From assembly GCA_020628265.1 (NCBI GenBank), contig JAHDFG010000118.1, positions 1-6,601 of the forward strand: DNA of 6,601 nt, written 5' to 3'. Shown here piece by piece: positions 1 to 5,187 of this stretch (its first letter is position 1; each line of letters starts with the position of its first letter). The notes beneath the pieces were generated by a model that did no database searches, was not told the origin of the DNA, and saw only the letters and a program-made list of their open reading frames with translations. A program made the translations under genes and the position numbers. Source of the DNA: Pseudooctadecabacter sp. (GTDB lineage: Bacteria > Pseudomonadota > Alphaproteobacteria > Rhodobacterales > Rhodobacteraceae).

Positions 1-1
1 A

Positions 2-580
2 TTGGGGCTGGAGCTGTCCGGCCTCGACTGGACGCCGGTCTTTGTGGATTTCTTCAAAGGTGGGGTGCGCACGGAGGACTACACCGCTAAGAACGTGATG
101 GCCGAGGCCCCTGTTTTGGAAACAGGAGATTTTACGCTGACCCAATCCGGTTCGATCCTGCAGTGGATCACCGACGAGACCGGCAAATTCGGCGGCGGCG
201 GGGCCGACAAGTACGAGGTCCTGCGCTGGGTTTTGTGGGACAACCACAAGATGTCAAGCCAGATGGGCGTGCTGCGGTTCCTGATGAACTTTCTGCCCGA
301 AGACAAACGTAACCCGGATGTGATCGCCTTTACCCAAGGTCGCGCGATGGGGGCACTGAAGACGCTGAACACTCATCTTGAGGGGCGTGACTGGATCGTG
401 GGCGACGGTCTGACCCAAGCGGACCTGTCGTGTTGTTCCTATCTGTTTTACCCCGAACCCTTTGGTTTCGCACGCAAAGACTGGCCAAACATCGACCGTT
501 GGCTGGGCCACATCGAGGGCACTGCGGGTTGGAAACACCCCTATGACCTGATGCAGCGGGCGTTCCCGCAGAACGACTGA
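2..580 (+). CDS. Glutathione S-transferase family protein (5' partial)
   Basis: A GST-fold enzyme, expected to be cytosolic and to use glutathione for conjugation, reduction or isomerisation; the substrate cannot be told from sequence. The reading frame is open from the left edge and ends with TGA at 578-580. The TTG at position 2 is read as an internal Leu, because the text that follows (GLELSGLDWTPVFVDFF) matches the end of the first helix and second strand of a GST thioredoxin-like domain; roughly 15-20 N-terminal residues with the first strand and catalytic residue are missing. Visible marks, numbered from that codon: the cis-Pro strand AEAPVLE (34-40, Pro37), the glutathione gamma-Glu-binding turn TQSGSILQWI (47-56) and the C-terminal-domain capping box GDGLTQADLS (134-143). 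The next gene is a beta-oxidation thiolase on the same strand, 115 bp downstream. A role in handling acyl-CoA or peroxidised lipids is possible but is only inferred from position. Confidence 0.9.
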   Translation: MGLELSGLDWTPVFVDFFKGGVRTEDYTAKNVMAEAPVLETGDFTLTQSGSILQWITDETGKFGGGGADKYEVLRWVLWDNHKMSSQMGVLRFLMNFLPEDKRNPDVIAFTQGRAMGALKTLNTHLEGRDWIVGDGLTQADLSCCSYLFYPEPFGFARKDWPNIDRWLGHIEGTAGWKHPYDLMQRAFPQND

Positions 581-587
581 CAAATCA

Positions 588-631
588 GCGGCCCGTTCGG
601 CCGCCACGTCGCGGACCAGAGTGACGCGACG
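588..631 (+). other. Two tandem hairpins between the GST gene and the thiolase gene
   Basis: Two perfect inverted repeats lie directly after the GST stop codon. The first is GCGGCC (588-593), loop CGTTC, GGCCGC (599-604). The second is CGTCGCG (607-613), an 11-nt loop, CGCGACG (625-631). Neither is followed by a T-run on the plus strand, so a classical intrinsic terminator is not supported. They may stabilise the 3' end of the GST mRNA or weaken read-through into the beta-oxidation genes. GC-rich repeats of this size can also arise by chance, so the function is uncertain. Confidence 0.4.
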
Positions 632-652
632 ATATCCTTGAAACGAAGCACG

Positions 653-668
653 TTGACGTTCACGTCAA
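653..668. promoter_or_regulatory. Putative operator palindrome upstream of the beta-oxidation operon
   Basis: TTGACGT-TC-ACGTCAA is an inverted repeat with 7-bp perfect arms and a 2-bp centre, ending 27 bp before the thiolase ATG. Its layout (ACGT, two bases, ACGT, flanked by TT and AA) resembles, from memory, the operator of the MerR-family regulator LiuR, which controls branched-chain amino acid and acyl-CoA degradation genes in proteobacteria. The left arm begins TTGACG, one base off a sigma70 -35 box, and TTGAAA at 638-643 is another -35-like hexamer. No clear -10 box can be fixed, so the promoter itself is not called. No regulator gene is visible in the window. Confidence 0.55.
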
Positions 669-695
669 TAGCAACGCATTCGAAAGGGAGAGCCC

Positions 696-1907
696 ATGAC
701 CGACGCTTATATCTATGACGCCATCCGCACCCCGCGGGGCAAGGGCCGCAAGGACGGCTCCTTGCACGAGGTGACGTCAGCCCGCCTGTCCGCAGGCGTT
801 CTGAACGCCCTCAAAGAGCGTAACAACCTTGAAGGCCACGTTGTGGAGGACGTGATCTGGGGGAACGTGACGCAGGTGAAGGAACAGGGGGGCTGTCTGG
901 CCCGTACGGCGGTTCTGGCCTCTGACCTTGATGAACGCATCCCCGGTCTTGCGATCAACCGCTTCTGCGCCTCCGGCATGGAAGCCGTGAACCTTGCGGC
1001 AAACCAGGTCAAAGGCGGCGCGGGCGAGGCTTATATCGCGGGCGGTGTCGAGATGATGGGCCGCGTGCCCATGGGCTCGGACGGGGCGGCGATTGCTGTC
1101 GATCCTTCTATTGCCATGGAAAGCTATTTCGTCCCGCAGGGCATTTCTGCTGACATCATCGCGACCGAATACGGCTTCAGCCGTGACGACGCGGACCAGC
1201 TGGCCGCGGCCTCCCAACAGCGCGCAAAGGCCGCTTGGGACGACAACCGCTTTGCGAAGTCCATCGTGCCTGTCAAAGACCAGAACGGGCTCGAGATCCT
1301 TGCGCATGACGAATACATGCGCCCCGAGACGGACATGCAAAGTCTTGGCAGCCTGAAAGCCGCGTTCAAAGACATGGGTGAGGTCATGCCCGGCTTTGAT
1401 AAGGTCGCGCTGATGAAGTACCCGCACCTTGAGCGGATCAACCACATCCACACGGCGGGCAACTCGTCCGGCATCGTGGACGGCGCTGCTGGCGTGTTGA
1501 TTGCGTCCAAGGAATGGGGCGAGCGTATGGGCATCAAACCGCGCGCGCGGATCAAGGCCACGGCCAAGATCGGCACCGACCCAACCATCATGCTGACCGG
1601 TCCTGTGCCTGTGACCGAGCACATCATGAAGCAATCCGGCATGAGCGTCAGCGACATTGACCTCTTTGAAGTGAATGAGGCGTTCTCGTCGGTCGTTCTG
1701 CGCTTCATGCAGGCGTTCGACGTGGATCATTCCAAGGTCAACGTGAACGGCGGGTCCATTGCCATGGGTCACCCGCTGGGTGCGACCGGTGCAATCATCA
1801 TCGGCACCCTGCTGGACGAGATGGAACGGTCCGATAAGGAAACCGGCCTCGCCACCTTGTGCATCGCATCCGGCATGGGTGCGGCCACCATCATTGAACG
1901 CGTGTAA
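696..1907 (+). CDS. fadA: Acetyl-CoA acyltransferase (3-ketoacyl-CoA thiolase), beta subunit of the beta-oxidation complex
   Basis: Catalyses the last step of beta-oxidation, CoA-dependent cleavage of 3-ketoacyl-CoA into acetyl-CoA and an acyl-CoA shortened by two carbons, in the cytosol. At 403 aa it has normal thiolase length. Hallmarks: N-terminal RTPRGKGRKDGSL (11-23); nucleophile Cys91 in NRFCASGMEAVNLAA; HTAGNSSGIVDGAAGVL (252-268); NEAF (327-330); the GGSIAMGHPLGATG motif with catalytic His359; and Cys389 in CIASGMGAA. All catalytic residues are present. The last motif has Ala-Ser where many thiolases have Gly-Gly (CxGGGMG). The ATG at 696 is supported by GGGAG at 686-690, 5 nt upstream. 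The gene ends 12 nt before the multifunctional protein gene, so the two are surely co-transcribed. The order thiolase then alpha subunit is the reverse of E. coli fadBA. FadI or a degradative acetyl-CoA acetyltransferase are alternative names; chain-length preference cannot be read from sequence. Confidence 0.93.
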   Translation: MTDAYIYDAIRTPRGKGRKDGSLHEVTSARLSAGVLNALKERNNLEGHVVEDVIWGNVTQVKEQGGCLARTAVLASDLDERIPGLAINRFCASGMEAVNLAANQVKGGAGEAYIAGGVEMMGRVPMGSDGAAIAVDPSIAMESYFVPQGISADIIATEYGFSRDDADQLAAASQQRAKAAWDDNRFAKSIVPVKDQNGLEILAHDEYMRPETDMQSLGSLKAAFKDMGEVMPGFDKVALMKYPHLERINHIHTAGNSSGIVDGAAGVLIASKEWGERMGIKPRARIKATAKIGTDPTIMLTGPVPVTEHIMKQSGMSVSDIDLFEVNEAFSSVVLRFMQAFDVDHSKVNVNGGSIAMGHPLGATGAIIIGTLLDEMERSDKETGLATLCIASGMGAATIIERV

Positions 1908-1919
1908 GGAGCAGGGATC

Positions 1920-4112
1920 ATGGCTGACTTTACAATGAAAACAGACGCCGACGGCGTCGCCATCATCACCTGGGACGTGCAGGGCAAGTCCATGAACGTC
2001 CTCAGCCTTGAGGGCTGGAAAGACCTGGACGATTGCGTGACGGAAGCTTTGGCGGATGATGCCGTCAAAGGCGTGGTGATCACCTCGGGCAAGGACACCT
2101 TTGCGGGTGGTATGGACCTCAACATCATCGCCAAGATGAAGGCCAGCGCGGGCGACAACCCGGCGCAGGGTCTGATGGACGGGCTGATGGAAAGCCACGG
2201 CATCCTGCGCAAGATTGAACGTGCGGGCATGGATCCCAAGACCAACAAGGGCGGCAAGCCGATTGCGGCCGCCCTGCCCGGCACGGCACTGGGGATCGGG
2301 TTGGAAATCCCGCTGGCCTGTCACCGCATCTTTGCCGCTGACAACCCAAAGGCCAAGATCGGCCTGCCGGAAATCATGGTCGGCATCTTCCCCGGCATGG
2401 GCGGCACAACCCGTCTGGTGCGCAAGATGGGCGCTATGGCGGCATCCCCCCTGCTGCTTGAGGGCAAGCTGAACGATCCCAAGAAAGCCAAGGCGGCTGG
2501 CGTCATTGACGAGGTTGTCGATGATCCGGTGGCAGCGGCGAAAGAATGGGTTCTGTCCGAGCCCAAGATCGTCAAGCCGTGGGACGAAAAGGGCTACAAG
2601 ATGCCCGGTGGTGAGCCCTATCACCCTGCCGGTTTCATGACCTTTGTCGGCGCATCCGCCATGGTCAATTCCAAGACCCAAGGCGTGTATCCTGCCGCCA
2701 AGGCGCTGCTGTCGGCTGTCTACGAAGGCGCGATGGTGCCCTTTGATACGGCCATCAAGATCGAGGCGCGTTGGTTTACGTCGGTACTGATGAACCCGTC
2801 ATCCGAGGCGATGATCCGGTCCATCTTCATCAACAAAGAGGCCTTGGAAAAGGGTGCCAACCGTCCTGACGTGGCCGACCAGAAGGTCAAGAAGGTCGGC
2901 GTGCTTGGCGCAGGCATGATGGGCGCTGGTATTTCGCTGGTGTCCGCACTGGCAGGCATCGAAGTGGTTCTGATCGACCGCGACCAAGAGGCCGCTGACA
3001 AGGGCAAGTCCTACACGACCGCCTATATGGACAAGGGCATCGCGCGGAAGAAAGCCACAGAAGAGAAGAAAGAGGCGGTGCTTGGCCTGATCAACGCCAC
3101 CACCGATCTTGAGGCTCTGAAAGACTGCGATCTGATCGTGGAAGCCGTGTTCGAAGACGTCGGTGTGAAGGCCGAGATGACCAAAAAGGTCGAGGCGATC
3201 ATCGGCGATGACGCGATCTTTGCCACCAACACCTCCACCCTGCCGATCACCGAGCTAGCGAAGGCCAGCGTGCGGCCCGAGCAGTTCATCGGCATCCACT
3301 TCTTCTCCCCCGTGGACAAGATGCTGCTGGTCGAAATCATCAAGGGCAAAGAGACGGGCGATGTGGCGGTTGCCAAGGCGCTCGACTTTGTGCGCCAGAT
3401 CCGCAAGACGCCGATTGTCGTCAACGACGAGCGCTTCTTCTACGCCAACCGCTGCATCCTGCCTTACATCAACGAAGGCGTGCGGATGCTGAAGGAAGGC
3501 GTGGAGCCCGCGCTGATCGAGAATGCCGCCAAGCTGGTGGGTATGCCGCTGGGTCCGCTGCAGCTGACCGATGAGACCTCGATCGATCTGGGCGTAAAGA
3601 TTGCCAAGGCCACGAAGGCTGCCATGGGCGACGCCTATGACGATGCCGCGGATGAGGTGATCTTCTGGCTGGCGGATGAGGGCCGGATGGGCCGCAAGGC
3701 GAACGCGGGCTTCTACGACTACGACGAGAAGGGCAAACGCCAAGGTCTGTGGCAGGGTCTGCGGGACAAGTATGCGCCCAAGGCAGATCAGCCTGACGTG
3801 ACCGAGGTGCAGCACCGTCTGCTGTTCGCACAGGTGCTTGAGGCCGTACGCGCGCTGGAAGAGGACGTTCTGATGGACATCCGCGAAGGCGACGTGGGCG
3901 CGATCCTGGGCTGGGGCTTTGCGCCGTGGTCCGGCGGCCCGTTCAGCTGGCTCGACATCCTTGGGGCGCCCTATGCGGCCGAGCGTTGTGACCAGTTGAC
4001 GGAAACCTACGGCGAACGCTTCGCCACGCCGGCCCTGCTGCGCGAGATGGCCGAAGCCGGTCAGTCTTTCTACGGTCGGTTCGGGACCGGCGTAGACAGC
4101 AAGGCCGCATAA
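1920..4112 (+). CDS. fadB: Multifunctional enoyl-CoA hydratase / 3-hydroxyacyl-CoA dehydrogenase, alpha subunit of the beta-oxidation complex
   Basis: Hydrates trans-2-enoyl-CoA and then oxidises the 3-hydroxyacyl-CoA with NAD+, passing product to the thiolase encoded just upstream. At 730 aa it matches E. coli FadB (729). Domains: crotonase/hydratase at about 8-200, a linker at about 250-320, a Rossmann NAD domain from 325, and two C-terminal dehydrogenase helical domains at about 505-600 and 630-720. Hydratase residues: the oxyanion loop FAGGMDL (61-67) and both catalytic glutamates, Glu129 (ALGIGLE) and Glu151 (IGLPE). Dehydrogenase residues: GAGMMGAG (330-337), Asp353 ending the second strand (VVLID), catalytic His460 (GIHFFSP), Glu472 and Asn510 (YANR). 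The segment between the oxyanion loop and Glu129 is about 15 residues longer than in E. coli FadB as I recall it, and the usual GGG of that loop is GIG. The ATG is set by AAGGAG (1906-1911), which overlaps the thiolase stop codon, 8 nt upstream. FadJ is an equally fair name; the complex assignment is inferred from the operon. Confidence 0.94.
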   Translation: MADFTMKTDADGVAIITWDVQGKSMNVLSLEGWKDLDDCVTEALADDAVKGVVITSGKDTFAGGMDLNIIAKMKASAGDNPAQGLMDGLMESHGILRKIERAGMDPKTNKGGKPIAAALPGTALGIGLEIPLACHRIFAADNPKAKIGLPEIMVGIFPGMGGTTRLVRKMGAMAASPLLLEGKLNDPKKAKAAGVIDEVVDDPVAAAKEWVLSEPKIVKPWDEKGYKMPGGEPYHPAGFMTFVGASAMVNSKTQGVYPAAKALLSAVYEGAMVPFDTAIKIEARWFTSVLMNPSSEAMIRSIFINKEALEKGANRPDVADQKVKKVGVLGAGMMGAGISLVSALAGIEVVLIDRDQEAADKGKSYTTAYMDKGIARKKATEEKKEAVLGLINATTDLEALKDCDLIVEAVFEDVGVKAEMTKKVEAIIGDDAIFATNTSTLPITELAKASVRPEQFIGIHFFSPVDKMLLVEIIKGKETGDVAVAKALDFVRQIRKTPIVVNDERFFYANRCILPYINEGVRMLKEGVEPALIENAAKLVGMPLGPLQLTDETSIDLGVKIAKATKAAMGDAYDDAADEVIFWLADEGRMGRKANAGFYDYDEKGKRQGLWQGLRDKYAPKADQPDVTEVQHRLLFAQVLEAVRALEEDVLMDIREGDVGAILGWGFAPWSGGPFSWLDILGAPYAAERCDQLTETYGERFATPALLREMAEAGQSFYGRFGTGVDSKAA

Positions 4113-4131
4113 GCAACTGATATACCTATCG

Positions 4132-4162
4132 AAAGGCCGCCCCTTACTGGGGCGGCCTTTTT
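4132..4162 (+). terminator. Rho-independent terminator of the beta-oxidation operon
   Basis: A perfect 12-bp stem, AAAGGCCGCCCC (4132-4143) with GGGGCGGCCTTT (4149-4160), closes a TTACT loop and runs into five T residues (4158-4162). It starts 20 nt after the fadB stop codon. On the opposite strand only three T residues follow the stem, so it should act mainly on plus-strand transcription and insulate the ArsR unit from read-through. Confidence 0.93.
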
Positions 4163-4201
4163 CGTTCGGGACGCGGTTTCTTAGGGTGGCGGGCTGCCAA
4201 T

Positions 4202-4230
4202 TTGCATATTTAACAAATATGTTAAATACT
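4202..4230 (+). promoter_or_regulatory. Predicted promoter of the arsR-type / SRPBCC operon
   Basis: TTGCAT (4202-4207) and AATACT (4225-4230) are separated by exactly 17 bp and match the sigma70 -35 and -10 consensus at 3 and 4 of 6 positions. The stretch is distinctly AT-rich in a GC-rich window and lies just beyond the upstream terminator. Transcription should start 6-7 nt after the -10 box, on or next to the A of the ATG at 4237, which would give a leaderless mRNA. The hexamers are weak individually; the case rests on their spacing and on the coinciding operator. Confidence 0.5.
4207..4228. promoter_or_regulatory. ArsR-family operator (22-bp inverted repeat)
   Basis: TATTTAACA (4207-4215), spacer AATA, TGTTAAATA (4220-4228): 9-bp arms with no mismatch. 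Length, AT-richness and the 4-nt spacer fit the imperfect dyads bound by ArsR/SmtB-type winged-helix dimers. It fills the spacer between the predicted -35 and -10 hexamers and ends 8 nt before the regulator's ATG, so bound protein would block RNA polymerase. Autorepression relieved by an unknown signal is the natural reading, but it is inferred. Confidence 0.75.
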
Positions 4231-4236
4231 GGACCC

Positions 4237-4575
4237 ATGAGCGATTCCGATGCCCTTGATGCCGCCTTTGCGGCCCTTGCCCATCCGGCGCGCCGCGCGA
4301 TCCTTGCGCGGCTGGCGCAGGGACAGGCCAGTGTAAACACGCTGGCCGAGCCCTTTGACATGAGCCTTCCAGCGGTGTCGCGGCATATCAAGGTGCTGGA
4401 AGACGCTGGCCTGATCACCCGCGAAAAGTCCGCTCAGTTCCGGCCCTGCACCCTTAATCCCGACCCCATCAAACACGTCGTCGGCTGGGCCGAAGCCTAC
4501 CGCCCCATCTGGGAGGCGCGGTTCGATGCGATGGACAGTATTCTGGCGACAATGAAGGAGACCAAAGATGACTGA
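4237..4575 (+). CDS. ArsR-family winged-helix transcriptional regulator (no obvious metal site)
   Basis: A 112-residue DNA-binding repressor of the ArsR/SmtB fold. The first helix carries the family motif AHPARRAILARL (15-26). The helix-turn-helix spans roughly 31-60, with recognition helix SLPAVSRHIKVLEDAGLI (43-60), followed by the beta-wing TREKSAQFRPCTLNP (61-75). There is one cysteine (Cys71) and no ELCVCDL-type metal-binding motif, so metal sensing is unlikely; the effector is unknown. In-frame starts also exist at GTG 4186 and ATG 4219. I chose 4237 because residues before it do not look like protein and because the operator covers 4207-4228. No Shine-Dalgarno sequence precedes any of the three, in keeping with leaderless translation. 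The stop overlaps the start of the next gene (ATGACTGA, 4568-4575), so the two are translationally coupled. Pairing of ArsR regulators with AHSA1/SRPBCC proteins is common and suggests that the partner binds or processes the inducing compound. Confidence 0.9.
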   Translation: MSDSDALDAAFAALAHPARRAILARLAQGQASVNTLAEPFDMSLPAVSRHIKVLEDAGLITREKSAQFRPCTLNPDPIKHVVGWAEAYRPIWEARFDAMDSILATMKETKDD

Positions 4576-5044
4576 TGCACCCGAATGGGTCCGGATCGAG
4601 CGGACGTTTGACGCCCCCATCGCAGACGTCTGGGCCATGTGGGCCGAGGCCGAGAAATTCGCGTCGTGGTACGGGCCGATGGGCGCCACCATCCCTGTGG
4701 CTGAAATGGATGTGACGGTCGGTGGTACCCGCAAAATCTGCATGGAAATGGCCATGCCCGACCGGACCATGCAGATGTGGTTCATCGGGGTCTACAAAGA
4801 GATCAACGCCCCCAACCGGCTGGTCTATACCGAAAGCATGTGTGACGAGAACGGCGTGATCATTCCGCCCGAACAGATGGGCATGCCCGCGGGCCATCCG
4901 GATGTGACCGAGGTGATCGTGGATTTGCGTGAAGAGGGCGGACAGACCCACATGACGATGGTGCATGTGGGTGTCCCAAGCGGAACGGCTGGCGAAGGCG
5001 GCTGGATGCAAGCAATCGACAAACTTGGCGGGATGCTTGGCTGA
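4568..5044 (+). CDS. SRPBCC (AHSA1-type) ligand-binding domain protein
   Basis: A 158-residue single-domain protein of the START/Bet v1-like helix-grip fold, which encloses a hydrophobic cavity; ligand and reaction are unknown. Family marks in order: RTFDAPIADVWAMWAEAEKF (12-31) followed by SWYGP, VGGTRKICM (51-59), FIGVYKEINAPNRLVYTES (72-90), the strand pair TEVIVDL and THMTMVHVG (114-135), and the C-terminal helix GWMQAIDKLGGML (145-157). No signal peptide or membrane segment is seen, so it is cytosolic. It has 16 Met residues (about 10%), five of them within 59-70; from memory, homologues share much of this, so it is likely a subfamily trait. The ATG at 4568 has AAGGAG at 4555-4560, 7 nt upstream, inside the regulator gene, and overlaps the regulator's stop by 8 nt. 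It is therefore co-expressed with, and probably controlled by, that regulator. Confidence 0.9.
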   Translation: MTDAPEWVRIERTFDAPIADVWAMWAEAEKFASWYGPMGATIPVAEMDVTVGGTRKICMEMAMPDRTMQMWFIGVYKEINAPNRLVYTESMCDENGVIIPPEQMGMPAGHPDVTEVIVDLREEGGQTHMTMVHVGVPSGTAGEGGWMQAIDKLGGMLG

Positions 5045-5070
5045 ACGACAGCACAGTCTCAGAAAAGTAC

Positions 5071-5107
5071 GCCCTGCCTGCCCGTGTGTGTGACTGGCAG
5101 GCAGGGC
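5071..5107 (-). terminator. 12-bp hairpin, probable terminator for the minus-strand Hint gene
   Basis: GCCCTGCCTGCC (5071-5082) and GGCAGGCAGGGC (5096-5107) form a perfect 12-bp stem around a 13-nt loop containing a short GT repeat. On the minus strand the stem is followed by GTAC and then TTTT (5066-5063), an imperfect but usable intrinsic-terminator layout. On the plus strand no T-run follows. It lies 27 nt after the SRPBCC stop and 81 nt beyond the Hint stop, so it may also serve as a bidirectional 3' boundary for both transcripts. Confidence 0.6.
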
Positions 5108-5111
5108 CCGA

Positions 5112-5144
5112 CCCGAGGGCTATTCTGGGGGAATGCGCCTCGGG
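5112..5144. repeat. Second convergent-region hairpin
   Basis: CCCGAGG (5112-5118) pairs with CCTCGGG (5138-5144). After a symmetric 3x3 internal loop, ATTC (5122-5125) pairs with GAAT (5131-5134) around a TGGGG loop. There is no adjacent T-run on either strand. It sits between two other hairpins in the non-coding convergent junction. Confidence 0.5.
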
Positions 5145-5149
5145 CCGAC

Positions 5150-5179
5150 TGCAAAGAGGGTTCAGCCCCCTCCTTTGCA
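5150..5179. repeat. Third convergent-region hairpin, just beyond the Hint stop codon
   Basis: TGCAAAG (5150-5156) pairs with CTTTGCA (5173-5179). The stem continues as AGGG (5157-5160) with CCCT (5168-5171), with one bulged C at 5172, around a 7-nt loop. It begins 8 nt past the Hint stop on the minus strand. On the plus strand it is followed only by AGGGTTTG, a weak T-tract. Confidence 0.5.
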
Positions 5180-5187
5180 AGGGTTTG

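Noticed and set aside
2..4. TTG at position 2 as a genuine start of the GST gene.
   Set aside because: The protein would begin in the middle of the thioredoxin-like domain; the frame is simply cut by the window edge.
777..2681. A 634-residue open frame on the minus strand, antisense to the thiolase and FadB-like genes.
   Set aside because: It mirrors the codon bias of the GC-rich plus-strand genes, is rich in His/Arg/Asp with no recognisable domain, and overlaps two clear enzymes.
4186..4236. Earlier starts for the ArsR-type regulator at GTG 4186 or ATG 4219.
   Set aside because: Both would place the operator-promoter within coding sequence; the added residues do not resemble the family and no ribosome site is present.
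3255..4418. A 387-residue open frame on the minus strand across the end of fadB, the terminator and the ArsR gene.
   Set aside because: It runs through a strong terminator and an operator-promoter, shows no domain, and is the complement of well-supported genes.
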